Positions 28,217-38,631 of a stretch of 64,000 nucleotides of DNA are shown piece by piece; the stretch's first letter is position 1; every line of letters starts with the position of its first letter. This DNA comes from JAHRAW01 sp965243285 (lineage in GTDB: Bacteria > Pseudomonadota > Gammaproteobacteria > Arenicellales > Poriferihabitantaceae), in assembly GCA_965243285.1 (NCBI GenBank), contig OZ251537.1, positions 2,108,001 to 2,172,000 of the forward strand, read 5' to 3'. The translations under genes and the position numbers were made by a program. The notes under the pieces were generated by a model that was not told the origin of the DNA, searched no databases, and saw only the letters and a list, made by a program, of their open reading frames with translations.

Positions 28217-30061
28217 TCAGGCGCTCTTTTTCAGCCGCATGGCTTGTTTGCGTTGCTGCTCGGTGAGGTGTTGCTTGCGGATGCGGATGTGGCGCGGGGT
28301 GATTTCCGCCAGTTCGTCATCATCGATGGTCTCCAAGGCGGTTTCGAGCGTCAACCGTAGCGGCGGCTCGAGGATGATGCTTTCATCCTTGCCGGCGGCG
28401 CGTATGTTGGTGAGTTGCTTGCCCTTTATGGGGTTTACCGTCAGGTCGTTGGCGCGCGCATGCAGGCCGATGACTTGGCCCTCGTATACCTCGGCCCCGG
28501 GGCTTAGAAATAATCGCCCGCGTTGCTGCAAGGAAAACAGCGCGAACGCCAGCGCTTTGCCGGTGGCGGTGGAAATCAGCGCGCCGTGGCGCCGCCCGCC
28601 GCTGCGCGCGCTGGCGAGGGCGGCGTATTTCTCGAACACATGGTGGAGGATGCCGCAGCCGGCGGTCATGGTCATAAATTGGCTCTGAAAACCGATCAAA
28701 CCGCGCGCCGGAATGCGATAACTGAGGCGCGCCCGCCCGCGTCCGTCCGGCATCAGGCTTAATGCTTCGCCGCCACGGCTGCCTAACGCTTGCATGACCG
28801 CGCCTTGATGGGCGAGTTCCACATCGGCGCTGACTTCCTCCCAGGGCTCGCATACCACGCCGTCTATGGTGCGCTGAATCGCCTGCGGGCGCGACACCGC
28901 GACTTCATAACCTTCGCGCCGCATGGTCTCTAAGAGGATGCCGAGGTGTAATTCGCCGCGCCCGGACACCGCGAACACATCGGCCTCGGCGGTGCTTTCG
29001 ACCCGCAGCGCCACATTGCGCAGCAGTTCTTTCTCCAGCCGCTCGCCAATTTGCCGCGAGGTGACGAATTTGCCGTCGCGGCCGGCGAACGGCGAGGTGT
29101 TGACCTGAAAATTCATGCGCACGGTGGGTTCATCGACGCAAAGCAACGGCAGGCCTTGCGGTTGCGACGGTGCGCATAGGGTGTCTGAGATGGCGAGGTT
29201 GTCGACCCCGGTGATGGCGACGATGTCGCCGGCGGCGGCGCCCTCCACTTCCACCTTGGATAGCCCGTGGAAGCCGAAAATTTGCAGCACCCGCGCCGGG
29301 CGGGCAGCGCCGTCTCGAGTTACCACCGCGACTGCGGATTTTTGTGAGATGGCGCCGCGCGCGATGCGGCCGATGCCGATAACGCCGACATATTTGGAGT
29401 AATCCAGCGCCGATATTTGCATTTGGAAGGCGCCGCTGGGGTCCACATCGGGCGCTGCCACCGCAGCTACGATGGTGGTGAATAAGGCCGTCATATCGGC
29501 CTCGGCGGCGGTCATATCGAGCGCTGCATCGGCCTCCATGGAGGCAAAACCGGCCACCGCCGAGGTATAGACCACCGGAAAATCCAACTGTTCATCGCTG
29601 GCGCCGAGGCGGTCGAATAAATCGAAGGTTTGATCCAAAGCCCAATCCGGGCGCGCCTCGGGGCGGTCGATTTTGTTGATGACCACGATCAACTTCAGCC
29701 CATGATCGAAGGCCTTTTGGGTGACGAAACGGGTTTGCGGCATGGGGCCGTCCACCGCATCCACCAGTAGGAGGGCGGCGTCCACCATGGACAGCACGCG
29801 CTCCACTTCGCCGCCGAAATCGGCGTGGCCGGGGGTGTCTACGATGTTGATGCGGTAGCCGTTCCACTGGATGGCGGTGTTTTTCGCCAAAATGGTGATG
29901 CCGCGTTCGCGCTCCAAATCATCGGCGTCCATAACCCGCTCGACGGCGCCAAAACGCGCCCCGAGGGTGCCGGATTGCTGCAGCAGGCGGTCCACCAAGG
30001 TGGTTTTGCCGTGGTCCACATGGGCGATGATGGCGATATTTCGGAGGCGGGAGGCCGACAT
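28217..30061 (-). CDS. typA: Translational GTPase TypA/BipA
   Basis: A ribosome-binding GTPase related to EF-G that acts in ribosome assembly and stress adaptation. IIAHVDHGKTTLVDRLL is G1, ERGITI the switch region, DTPGHADFGGEVER G3 and VINKIDRPEARPD G4. The C-terminal part (RIPARGLIGFQSQFMTMT and HARANDLTVNPIKGKQLTN) is specific to BipA. At 614 residues it has normal length. The 3' end is followed by about 250 bp with no gene but many GGCAATCGGC-like short repeats (28100-28140). Confidence 0.97.
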   Translation of the reverse strand: MSASRLRNIAIIAHVDHGKTTLVDRLLQQSGTLGARFGAVERVMDADDLERERGITILAKNTAIQWNGYRINIVDTPGHADFGGEVERVLSMVDAALLLVDAVDGPMPQTRFVTQKAFDHGLKLIVVINKIDRPEARPDWALDQTFDLFDRLGASDEQLDFPVVYTSAVAGFASMEADAALDMTAAEADMTALFTTIVAAVAAPDVDPSGAFQMQISALDYSKYVGVIGIGRIARGAISQKSAVAVVTRDGAARPARVLQIFGFHGLSKVEVEGAAAGDIVAITGVDNLAISDTLCAPSQPQGLPLLCVDEPTVRMNFQVNTSPFAGRDGKFVTSRQIGERLEKELLRNVALRVESTAEADVFAVSGRGELHLGILLETMRREGYEVAVSRPQAIQRTIDGVVCEPWEEVSADVELAHQGAVMQALGSRGGEALSLMPDGRGRARLSYRIPARGLIGFQSQFMTMTAGCGILHHVFEKYAALASARSGGRRHGALISTATGKALAFALFSLQQRGRLFLSPGAEVYEGQVIGLHARANDLTVNPIKGKQLTNIRAAGKDESIILEPPLRLTLETALETIDDDELAEITPRHIRIRKQHLTEQQRKQAMRLKKSA

Positions 30062-30143
30062 GGCGAAAGTTAAGTAAAAATCAAGCGAAATGGGGCGGAG
30101 TAGGGCGAATTTGGGCGAAAAATTAGCCGAAATAGGGTGAAAT

Positions 30144-31058
30144 TTAGGGCTGATTTACTGCGGCGGCGCGAATTTGCGTGCCGATGCCGGCGTCGGTGAA
30201 TAATTCCAGCAGCAAGACATGGGCGACGCGGCCGTCTACGATGAGGGCCGTGGGCACGCCGTTTTTGACCGCATGCAAGGCGCAATCCACCTTCGGAATC
30301 ATGCCGTCTTGCAGCGCGCCGCTGCGCAATAAGGCGGCGCCGGCGGCGGCGTCGAGGTCGCTCAACATGGCGCCGTTTTCATCTAACACGCCGGCGGTGT
30401 TGGTCAGCAGCATCAGTTTTTCGGCGCCCAAAGTTACCGCCATTTTACCGGCCACCCAATCGGCGTTGATGTTGTAGGTTTGCCCGTCGGCGCCGACGCC
30501 GATGGGGGCGATGACTGGGATGAAGGCCTGGCTGTCGAGCAGATGCACGAGCCGCGGGTCGATGGCTTCGACCTCGCCGACTTGGCCGTAGTCGACGCTT
30601 TCGGCGCCGGCCGGCAGCCGGCCGCCGGGACGCAGTTTTCGGGCGCGAATCAGGTTGCCGTCTTTGCCGCTCAAGCCCACGGCGCGGCCGCCGCGGGAGT
30701 TAATCAAGTGCACGATATTTTTATTCACCAAGCCGCCGAGTACCATTTCCACCACATCCATGGTCTCGCTGTCGGTCACGCGCATGCCGTCGATGAAAGT
30801 GGATTGCTTGCCGATTTTGTCGAGCAATTGGTTGATCTGCGGCCCGCCGCCGTGCACCACCACCGGATTCATGCCGACCAGTTTCATTAAAATCACATCG
30901 TGGGCGAAACTGTTTTTCAGCGCTTCATCCACCATGGCGGCGCCGCCGTATTTGATGACGATGGTTTTGCCTTGGTAGCGGCGAATATACGGCAGCGCTT
31001 CGCTCAATATGCGAGCGGTTTGATGCGGCTCGGCGCGACCGGCGGAGGGAGTGGACAT
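30144..31058 (-). CDS. argB: Acetylglutamate kinase
   Basis: ArgB phosphorylates N-acetylglutamate, the second step of arginine synthesis. IVIKYGGAAM holds the phosphate-binding lysine, VVVHGGGPQINQLL the glycine-rich substrate loop, and MRVTDSETMDVVEMVL and VGLSGKDGNLIRARK are family signatures. Length 304 is normal. The N-terminal helix before IVIKYGG suggests the arginine-inhibited hexameric form, as known for ArgB proteins with such an extension. The gap to typA is 82 bp. Confidence 0.96.
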   Translation of the reverse strand: MSTPSAGRAEPHQTARILSEALPYIRRYQGKTIVIKYGGAAMVDEALKNSFAHDVILMKLVGMNPVVVHGGGPQINQLLDKIGKQSTFIDGMRVTDSETMDVVEMVLGGLVNKNIVHLINSRGGRAVGLSGKDGNLIRARKLRPGGRLPAGAESVDYGQVGEVEAIDPRLVHLLDSQAFIPVIAPIGVGADGQTYNINADWVAGKMAVTLGAEKLMLLTNTAGVLDENGAMLSDLDAAAGAALLRSGALQDGMIPKVDCALHAVKNGVPTALIVDGRVAHVLLLELFTDAGIGTQIRAAAVNQP

Positions 31059-31317
31059 CGATTCAGCGGCTATGGGCGATAATAGGCTAAGCGGGCGGCA
31101 TTCTACTCGATAAGCCGCCCGCCGCCGGGTTTTTCGCCGCTGGCGCAGCCCTTAAAATCGGCTCATCACCGGGCATTTATCGATATATGCTATGATGTGC
31201 GCGGCAAAAAACGGCGGTTAGATTCGTTTTTTACATTAGAGATGTCATTTGTTCATGCGCTTATTCGACCCGCCGGCGGCGGGCGTGATCAACCCTCGTC
31301 ACCGGTTAGGCAATTCC

Positions 31318-32484
31318 ATGGCAAATTCCTTTTTATTTACCTCTGAATCGGTTTCCGAAGGCCACCCCGACAAGGTGGCGGATCAAATCTCCGATGCGGT
31401 GTTGGATGCGTTGCTGACGCAAGACCCTTTATCGCGAGTGGCCTGCGAGACCATGATAAACACCGGCATGGTGGTGCTGTCCGGCGAAATAACCTCCACG
31501 GCGGTGGTGGATTTATCCGCCGTGGCGCGCGCCGTCATCGCCGATATCGGCTACAACTCCTCAGCCATCGGGTTTGATGCAAATAGTTGCGCCGTCATCA
31601 TCGCGGTCGACAAACAATCGCCGGACATCGCCCAGGGGGTGAACGAAGGCGAGGGGTTAGACCTCAACCAAGGTGCCGGCGATCAAGGCTTGATGTTCGG
31701 TTACGCCTGCGATGAAACCGATGTGCTGATGCCGTTCCCCATCACCTACGCGCACCGGCTGATGGCGCAACAAGCGCGAGTGCGCAAATCCGGCAAACTG
31801 CCGTGGCTGCGCCCGGACGCCAAATCTCAAGTCACGGTGCGGTATGAAAATGGCAAGCCGAGCGCGGTGGAGGCGGTGATTTTATCCACCCAACACGATG
31901 ACGGTGTCGCCCACGACACCATCACCAGCGCCGTTATCGAGGAGATCATCAAGCCGGTATTGCCGGCCGATATGCTCACCCGCGATACGCGATTTTTAGT
32001 GAACCCCACCGGGCGCTTCGTCATCGGCGGGCCGGTGGGCGATTGCGGCTTGACCGGGCGCAAAATTATCGTCGATACCTACGGCGGCTCGGCGCATCAC
32101 GGCGGCGGCGCTTTTTCGGGCAAAGATCCCTCCAAGGTGGATCGCTCGGCCGCGTACGCCACCCGCCATGTGGCCAAAAATGTGGTGGCCGCCGGGCTGG
32201 CGCGCAAGTGCGAGGTGCAGGTGGCGTACGCCATCGGCGTGGCCGAGCCGGTGTCGGTGATGGTGCAAACCTTCGGCACCGGCAACCTCAGCGATGACAA
32301 AATCGAGGCCTTAATTCGGCAGCATTTCGATTTGCGCCCCAAAGCCATCGTGCAAAACCTCGACCTGTTGCGACCGATTTATCGTAAAACAGCGTGTTAC
32401 GGGCATTTTGGCCGCGCCGAGGCAGATTTCACCTGGGAAAAAACCGATAAGGCCGAGGCCTTGCGCGCCGATGCGAAGATTTGA
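31318..32484 (+). CDS. metK: S-adenosylmethionine synthase
   Basis: MetK makes SAM from methionine and ATP. The start chosen is the ATG at 31318 (MANSFLFTSESVSEGHPDK), the usual N-terminus; the frame extends 23 codons further upstream but that part is unlike the family. GHPDKVADQISDA, GAGDQGLMFGYA and GGAFSGKDPSKVDRSAAY are hallmark motifs. At 388 residues it has the normal length. It is followed by ahcY, so synthesis of SAM and removal of its product S-adenosylhomocysteine are adjacent. No known SAM riboswitch pattern was recognised in the leader. Confidence 0.97.
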   Translation: MANSFLFTSESVSEGHPDKVADQISDAVLDALLTQDPLSRVACETMINTGMVVLSGEITSTAVVDLSAVARAVIADIGYNSSAIGFDANSCAVIIAVDKQSPDIAQGVNEGEGLDLNQGAGDQGLMFGYACDETDVLMPFPITYAHRLMAQQARVRKSGKLPWLRPDAKSQVTVRYENGKPSAVEAVILSTQHDDGVAHDTITSAVIEEIIKPVLPADMLTRDTRFLVNPTGRFVIGGPVGDCGLTGRKIIVDTYGGSAHHGGGAFSGKDPSKVDRSAAYATRHVAKNVVAAGLARKCEVQVAYAIGVAEPVSVMVQTFGTGNLSDDKIEALIRQHFDLRPKAIVQNLDLLRPIYRKTACYGHFGRAEADFTWEKTDKAEALRADAKI

Positions 32485-32648
32485 TTCATTAATATATACA
32501 GTACCGCCGCATTAGATGCGCCTAGCCGCCAGCGCCGGCAATTTCGACTCTTATTTTGACTCTTATTTTGACTCTTATTTTTGACCATCGGCCCGCTCAT
32601 CATTTCGACCATTATTTCGACCACTGACCATCCTCCTCCATCGCTTAC

Positions 32649-34100
32649 ATGCTCACTCAAACCCCGCCCGCCGCCTCGCCGGCCACTTCGCCCGCATCAT
32701 CTAAGGAGGCTGACTTCCAGGTCGCCGATTTAACCCTGGCCGAGTGGGGCGCCAAGGAAATCCGCATCGCCGAAACCGAAATGCCGGGGCTGATGGCGGT
32801 GCGCAAAAAATACGCCACCGAGCAGCCGTTGCGCGGCGCCCGCATCGCCGGCTCGCTGCACATGACTATCCAAACCGCCGTTTTGATAGAAACCCTAACC
32901 GCGTTGGGCGCGCAAGTGCGCTGGGCATCGTGCAATATTTTCTCCACCCAAGACCACGCCGCCGCCGCCATGGCGCAAAGCGGCGTGCCGGTGTTCGCCT
33001 TCAAGGGCGAATCTTTAGACGAATACTGGGCCTTCACGCACCGCATTATGGAGTGGGTGGGCGAATCCGAAGGCCCGAATATGATTCTCGATGACGGCGG
33101 CGACGCCACCTTGTTGCTGATTCTCGGCGCCCGGGCTGAGCAAGATTCGGCCGTTATCGCCACCCCCGGCAGCGAGGAAGAGGAAGCCATGTTCGCCGCC
33201 ATCGGCGCGCGGTTGGCCAGCGACGGCGCTTGGTATAGCCGCCGCCTGGCGCGCATTCAGGGCATCACCGAAGAAACCACCACCGGCGTGCATCGCCTGT
33301 ATCAGATGGCGGCCACCGACGGCTTGCCGTGCCCGGCCATCAATGTGAACGACTCGGTCACTAAATCCAAATTCGACAACCTATATGGCTGTCGAGAATC
33401 TTTGGTGGACGGCATCAAACGCGCCACCGATGTGATGATCGCCGGCAAAATCGCCCTGGTGCTGGGCTATGGCGATGTGGGCAAGGGCTGCGCGCAGTCA
33501 TTGCGCGGGCTCGGCGCCACCGTGTGGGTGGCCGAAATCGACCCGATTTGCGCCTTGCAAGCGGCCATGGAGGGCTATCGCGTGGTGCGCATGGACGAAG
33601 TTTGCGGCGCCGCCGATATTTTCGTCGCCGCCACCGGCAACGCCAGCGTTATCGCCCACGACCACATGGTGCGCATGAAAGACCAGTGCATCGTGTGCAA
33701 CATCGGGCATTTCGATAATGAAATCGATGTCGCCGGCATGCGCAAATACCCGTGGGAAAACATCAAGCCGCAGGTCGATCAAATCATCCTGCCCAACGGC
33801 CACCGCATCACTTTGCTGGCGGAAGGGCGCCTGGTCAATCTCGGTTGCGCCACCGGCCACCCCAGTTTCGTCATGTCCAACAGTTTCACCAATCAAGTAC
33901 TCGCGCAAATCGAACTCTGGCGCGACGGCGAAAAATACGACAACCGCGTGCATGTCCTGCCCAAGCATCTGGACGAAGAAGTGGCCCGCCTGCACCTCGA
34001 CAAAATCGGCGCCCGCCTGACCCAACTCACCCAACAACAAGCCGACTACATCGGCGTGCCGCTCGCCGGCCCATACAAACCCGATCACTATCGATATTAG
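32649..34100 (+). CDS. ahcY: Adenosylhomocysteinase
   Basis: AhcY splits S-adenosylhomocysteine to adenosine and homocysteine using bound NAD. VLGYGDVGKGCAQSLRGL is the NAD-binding Rossmann turn; SLHMTIQTAVL and CNIFSTQDHAAAA form the substrate pocket; the protein ends with the conserved KPDHYRY. At 483 residues it is the longer form with the extra loop. The 165-bp gap after metK holds a triple GACTCTTATTTT direct repeat (about 32547-32582) and no obvious terminator, so co-transcription with metK is possible. Confidence 0.97.
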   Translation: MLTQTPPAASPATSPASSKEADFQVADLTLAEWGAKEIRIAETEMPGLMAVRKKYATEQPLRGARIAGSLHMTIQTAVLIETLTALGAQVRWASCNIFSTQDHAAAAMAQSGVPVFAFKGESLDEYWAFTHRIMEWVGESEGPNMILDDGGDATLLLILGARAEQDSAVIATPGSEEEEAMFAAIGARLASDGAWYSRRLARIQGITEETTTGVHRLYQMAATDGLPCPAINVNDSVTKSKFDNLYGCRESLVDGIKRATDVMIAGKIALVLGYGDVGKGCAQSLRGLGATVWVAEIDPICALQAAMEGYRVVRMDEVCGAADIFVAATGNASVIAHDHMVRMKDQCIVCNIGHFDNEIDVAGMRKYPWENIKPQVDQIILPNGHRITLLAEGRLVNLGCATGHPSFVMSNSFTNQVLAQIELWRDGEKYDNRVHVLPKHLDEEVARLHLDKIGARLTQLTQQQADYIGVPLAGPYKPDHYRY

Positions 34101-34231
34101 GCGAGCCGCCAAATTCATCTGCGCGCATATTTCAGTTGGCATTCCGCCAGATATGGTATGGCTTTGATTTTTCGGGTGGATAGCCTCTCGATCCGTGCCA
34201 CATCACTATGACTTTGTGAGAAATTAACCCG

Positions 34232-34510
34232 ATGGATAAGACCGCAACGGATAAAACTCGCACGGCCTATCCGTTCGCAACCGTGGCGGGGGGGATCTCT
34301 GAGGGCGAGTACGCAATTTATGGCGAGCGATTGGCGAGAGTGGAAGCCAGCGTCGGCCATATGGCAACCAAAGAAGATATCCAAAAAATAAAAGTATGGG
34401 TATTGTCCAGCACCTTGGGCGGCATATTGGGCGGCATATTGGGCGGCATATTGGGCGGCATGGGCATCGCCACGGTATTGACGCTAACCCTAGTCAAATT
34501 ATTTTCCTGA
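34232..34510 (+). CDS. Small single-pass membrane protein with GGIL repeats
   Basis: 92 residues, family not recognised. The first half is polar and helix-forming (GERLARVEASVGHMATKEDI), like the short coiled coils of small phage- and plasmid-type membrane proteins. A hydrophobic segment follows at about 57-90, made of a repeated LGGI unit (four 12-bp repeats at 34425-34470) that runs into MGIATVLTLTLVKLF. It lies 131 bp after ahcY on the same strand. Function unknown. Confidence 0.6.
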   Translation: MDKTATDKTRTAYPFATVAGGISEGEYAIYGERLARVEASVGHMATKEDIQKIKVWVLSSTLGGILGGILGGILGGMGIATVLTLTLVKLFS

Positions 34511-34752
34511 CCCTCCCCGCTATTCCCGCCATGGACGGCGGACTTCACCAGGCGACTCTTCACCAGGCGACTAGTGCAGTCGGCTGAAAATTCCGCCCGA
34601 TATCATCGGCCCAATATCATCGGCGGCCGGCTTTATGCTTGGCTCGCCTAAGCGGTGGCTCGGTTTTATGGGTGACTTCTCGAACGTGCTACTCGGCTGC
34701 AAACATGGCGCAACCGTGGGCATTCGCCATTGCTGGGACACGCCGGCTGTGG

Positions 34753-37431
34753 CTAAAAATTCAGCGATATATCGCGGTGGATTGATTGGCAGGCGGCGAT
34801 GTCACGGGCTTGGGCTTTGGTTAAGCGAGGTTGCAGGCGGATGCCGATGGTGTTTTTGATGGCGGCGTGATAGTCATCCAAGCCCGGTAACAGCGTGTTG
34901 GCGGCGTGCGCGCGCCACGCGGTTTCGGTATCGAACAGGGCGCGGGTTTGACGCAGCAGATGGCGGGCTTGGGCGAAGTCGGGGTGCTCGCCTTTGAGGG
35001 CGCGGCGGGAGTTGGCCAGCACGGTTTTGATCTGGCCGCCACCGGCGAGGCCGCTGAGTTGCCGCTCCATCTGCTGGATTTGCGCCATGCTTATGGCCGC
35101 GGCAGGCGCGGTTTCGCCGAGGGCGTTTTCGAGGGCGCGCAGCGGCACCTCGAGCATCGCCAAGCGCCCGCTTTGTCGAAGCAACGCGCGCGCATCGGCT
35201 AACGCCCGGTAGGCCTCATCCACATTGCGGCGATAGGCGCGGCGGGCGTTAGCATCGGCGGCGGCGAGGCCGGCATAGGTGGCTTTGGATGCTTCCCAAC
35301 CGTTCAATCTGGCGGCCAGCAAGGCGGCTTTTTCGGCCCGCAAACGGGTGATTTGGGCCGCCAGGTCGGCTTGTTTTTGCGCCGCATCGCGCGTGCCGCT
35401 GGAATAACGCACCAGGCGATCGAGACGCAGTTCGGCGCCATCGATGTTGCGCTCGAGATTCTGCACCGCGATGCGCACGCGCCGCGCCAGGCGTTGTTGG
35501 GGCGCGTAGTCGACCACATAGGCAGCCAATTCGGCTTCGGCGGCGCTCACTTGGGCGACCAGCGCGAAGGTATCGCCGGCTTTGACTATGCCAGCGGCGA
35601 GTGCCTCGCGGTGGCGCGCTGGTAAAACTTGTAAATCTAAGCCGCGGGCGCGCTCGATGCTGCTCCAGATGGCATCGCCGTGCTCGATATAGTCGGCGAA
35701 CACGCGGCGCTCCAGGCACAATTGCAAACGCGGATTGACCGGCGGCGGCGCCGTATCCGAAGTCAAGTAGGTGCGGTTTGGCATGTAGTTGACCAAACTC
35801 GGAAAATAACCGGCGATGGCCAGCGCCGCCAGTTGCAGCAAGATAAATGCGACCGCGCCTTTATAGATTTGCGTGGTTTTGACCACCGCCGGGGCCACGC
35901 CGCGCAGGTAGAACAGCGCGAAGCCGAACGGCGGCGTTAAAAACGAGGTTTGGATATTCAAACCGACCATCACCCCAAACCACACCGCGGTGATGTTAGC
36001 CGACGGGTCGGCCAATAAAATCGGCGCCACGATGGGCACCACCACCACCGCGATTTCCAGGAAGTCTAAGAAAAAACCGAGCAAGAAAATCACCGTCATC
36101 ACCACCACGAACTGCGTCCAAAAACCGCCCGGCAAACCGGTCAAAAATTCCTTAACCAGATGCTCGCCGCCGAAACCGCGAAAGGCCGAGGTCAACATGG
36201 CGGCACCGATTAATATAATGAACACCATGGAGGTGGTTTTGGCGGTGTCTATCATCACCTCGCGCAGGGTATTGTCGATGGTATAGGCGCGCCACGCGCT
36301 CCAAATTATCGCCGCCATCAGCGCGGCCACGGCCGCCGCCGCCAGCGCGATGCCGATTAAATCGCGCTGGCTCGCGATGCTTTTGATGTTCAAATCGAAC
36401 ACATTATGCAGCGCGAAAATGGCTGCCGTGGCGGCCACCGCCAACATGGCCGGCCAGTAGGCATCGCGTTTGCCGGCGCGCAACCGATAACCGCCCATGA
36501 TCATGGCGCCGATGGCGCCGATGGCGCCGGCCTGATTGACCGTGGCCACCCCCATAACGATGGAGCCGAGCACGGTGAAGATCAACGCCAACGGCGGCGC
36601 CAACGCCAACACCACGCGCCGCGCAAAATGGCGGTCGTATTGGCCGTGATAAGGCACCGGCGGCGCCATTTTTGGGCGCAGTAAGGTGCTGATGAGGATA
36701 TACGCCATGTAGATTCCGACCAGCAACACGCCCGGCACTAACGCCCCCATAAACATATCGCCGGCGCTGGCCGAGGTGATATCGAACTCCGACGGCATGG
36801 TCAGTTCGCCGGTGGCGGCTTTGTAATCAGCCTTGCGGATGGCGCTGGCGTGATCTACGGCGTTGCTGAGTTGGTCGGCTAAGATAATCAGCACGATGGA
36901 CGGCGGGATGATCTGCCCGAGCGTGCCGGAGGCGCAGATGGTGCCGCTGGCGAGGGATTTGGAGTAGTTGTTGCGCAGCATCACCGGCAAGGAAATCAGC
37001 CCCATGGCGATCACGGTGGCGCCGACGATGCCGGTGGTGGCGGCTAACAAAGCGCCGACGAAGACCACCGAAATGCCCAGCCCGCCGGGCACCGGGCCGA
37101 ACAATTGCGCCATGGCGACCAGCAAATCTTCGGCGATTTTCGAGCGCTGCAGCATGATGCCCATGAACACAAACAGCGGGATGGCGATGAGCGTGTCGCG
37201 CTCCACATCCCAATACAGGCTGCGGAAATTGGTAACCCCGGCGCTCAACCATTGGTTCGGGCCGTCCTGGGCGAAGTAGGCGCTGGCATCGCCGGCGAAC
37301 CAATAGCCGCACAACGCCGCTAAACCGATGGCGGCGATGGAGGCGCCGGGCAGGGCGAACGCCACCGGATAGCCGGCGCTCAAGGCGGCCACCATCAGCA
37401 ATAACAAAATGGCGAGAAAGACGACTTCCAT
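34753..37431 (-). CDS. dctM: TRAP transporter large permease DctM with long C-terminal extension
   Basis: The first 550 residues or so form a TRAP large subunit with about 13 membrane segments: IPLFVFMGIMLQRS, SGTICASGTLGQIIPPSIVLIILAD (split here for reading), GFFLDFLEIAVVVVP and TPPFGFALFYLRGV are typical. It drives uptake with a sodium or proton gradient. Residues about 555-892 are a soluble tail not found in standard DctM (usually about 425-620 residues): acidic and alanine/arginine-rich, strongly helical, with heptad-like stretches near 650-800. A role in assembly or control is a guess. dctQ and the binding protein lie upstream on the same strand, so the three form an operon-like set. 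Confidence 0.9.
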   Translation of the reverse strand: MEVVFLAILLLLMVAALSAGYPVAFALPGASIAAIGLAALCGYWFAGDASAYFAQDGPNQWLSAGVTNFRSLYWDVERDTLIAIPLFVFMGIMLQRSKIAEDLLVAMAQLFGPVPGGLGISVVFVGALLAATTGIVGATVIAMGLISLPVMLRNNYSKSLASGTICASGTLGQIIPPSIVLIILADQLSNAVDHASAIRKADYKAATGELTMPSEFDITSASAGDMFMGALVPGVLLVGIYMAYILISTLLRPKMAPPVPYHGQYDRHFARRVVLALAPPLALIFTVLGSIVMGVATVNQAGAIGAIGAMIMGGYRLRAGKRDAYWPAMLAVAATAAIFALHNVFDLNIKSIASQRDLIGIALAAAAVAALMAAIIWSAWRAYTIDNTLREVMIDTAKTTSMVFIILIGAAMLTSAFRGFGGEHLVKEFLTGLPGGFWTQFVVVMTVIFLLGFFLDFLEIAVVVVPIVAPILLADPSANITAVWFGVMVGLNIQTSFLTPPFGFALFYLRGVAPAVVKTTQIYKGAVAFILLQLAALAIAGYFPSLVNYMPNRTYLTSDTAPPPVNPRLQLCLERRVFADYIEHGDAIWSSIERARGLDLQVLPARHREALAAGIVKAGDTFALVAQVSAAEAELAAYVVDYAPQQRLARRVRIAVQNLERNIDGAELRLDRLVRYSSGTRDAAQKQADLAAQITRLRAEKAALLAARLNGWEASKATYAGLAAADANARRAYRRNVDEAYRALADARALLRQSGRLAMLEVPLRALENALGETAPAAAISMAQIQQMERQLSGLAGGGQIKTVLANSRRALKGEHPDFAQARHLLRQTRALFDTETAWRAHAANTLLPGLDDYHAAIKNTIGIRLQPRLTKAQARDIAACQSIHRDISLNF

Positions 37432-37434
37432 GCG

Positions 37435-37500
37435 GATTTAGGGCGAATTTAGGGCGAATTTAGGGCGAATTTAGGGCGAATTTAGGGCGAATTTAGGGCA
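37435..37500. repeat. 11-bp tandem repeat GGGCGAATTTA
   Basis: About six head-to-tail units of GGGCGAATTTA lie just before the start of dctM, in the gap to dctQ. Similar GGGCGAATTT or GGAATCGG words occur near 30090, 27990 and 48840. The array would lie in the leader of dctM within the operon. Confidence 0.85.
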
Positions 37501-37596
37501 AGTTTTGCGCCGAATTTAGGGTGGTTTCAGGTTTATGGCGGATTTATGGCTGAGTTTGGCCGGGGTATGCCAAATGTATGGCGGATTTCGCCAGAT

Positions 37597-38631
37597 TTAT
37601 GACGCTTTGGCAGCGGCTATGTCCGGCGCTGGCGGCGTTGGCGTCTTCGCCAGCAGTTCATCGGCGCTGCGCAAAAAGGCCGCGATGAATTGCAGCGCCA
37701 TGGTGACCGCAAACACCAGCAGGAAGCCGGCCATCAAATATTTCACATACATGCCATAGCCGCTTTGCGAGATTTCATAGCCGAGCAGCGGGCTGTTGAT
37801 GCTGGCGCCCTTGCCGGATAAGCCCTGCCACATGATGGTCCAGCACACCGGCAACCCCAGCAAAAGCGCGCCGGCGGCATTCGCCCAGGCGCGGCCGCGC
37901 CGGCTAAAGGCGGCGTACAACACATCCACGCGCACATGCCCTTCATGGGCAAAAGTGTAGCCGGACGCGAACAAAAACAACGCCGCATACCAAAACCTCA
38001 CCAAATCGCCCATGAAGGCCTGCTCATAGGAGAACACGAAGCGCCACACCACCACTTGAAATTCCGCCATCACCACCGCCAGCCCTAACCACGCAAAGCC
38101 GAGCGAGCGGGAAAACCAGGCGATGCCGAGCGCCGCCACCAACAACGGATAATGCACATAAGCGCCGCGAAACAGCGGCCGCCCAAGTTGCAAGGTGAGA
38201 TGTTTGCCGACCACGGCCTCGAGAAAACCCTCGACGCGCAAAAAGGAGATGAGCATGTCGGTGATGCCGATGAGCAACACCGCCCAATACGCGGCGCGGA
38301 TGAGGTAGGCCGACCAGCGGGCGTACGATTCGGCGTCATCGCGCAACGAGCGCCATGCGGTTAGGCGCGCCGAGGCGGCGGCGGCGAGCAATACGGAGCC
38401 AGCGCCGAGTGCCTGCGCCCAGCCGAGGATGGCTGAGGGCGAGGCCGCCCCGGCACCGCTCAAGCGGCCGAGCATGGCGGAAAATTCCGGCCAACCTCGC
38501 CAGTACACCAGATAGTTGTGCAGCAGAAACAACCCCATTAGCGCGACCATCAGCGCCGCGACGGCGCGCAATATCGAGCGCCGCGTGGCGTCACCCAGTG
38601 TCAATGAAATCATGGGTACAAAAAGCGCCAA
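37597..38631 (-). CDS. dctQ: TRAP transporter small permease DctQ, enlarged
   Basis: The C-terminal half matches the small TRAP subunit: FLFASGYTFAHEGHVRVDVLYA is the signature around the conserved RVD, followed by two membrane helices. At 344 residues it is clearly longer than the usual 160-220; the extra N-terminal part adds several hydrophobic segments (RAVAALMVALMGLFLLHNYL and others). The small subunit joins with the large permease to form the membrane core. Position between the binding protein and dctM supports the call. Confidence 0.85.
   Translation of the reverse strand: MALFVPMISLTLGDATRRSILRAVAALMVALMGLFLLHNYLVYWRGWPEFSAMLGRLSGAGAASPSAILGWAQALGAGSVLLAAAASARLTAWRSLRDDAESYARWSAYLIRAAYWAVLLIGITDMLISFLRVEGFLEAVVGKHLTLQLGRPLFRGAYVHYPLLVAALGIAWFSRSLGFAWLGLAVVMAEFQVVVWRFVFSYEQAFMGDLVRFWYAALFLFASGYTFAHEGHVRVDVLYAAFSRRGRAWANAAGALLLGLPVCWTIMWQGLSGKGASINSPLLGYEISQSGYGMYVKYLMAGFLLVFAVTMALQFIAAFLRSADELLAKTPTPPAPDIAAAKAS

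Noticed and set aside
31190..31317. Possible SAM riboswitch before metK
   Set aside because: The leader shows no arrangement I can match to a known SAM or SAH riboswitch class.
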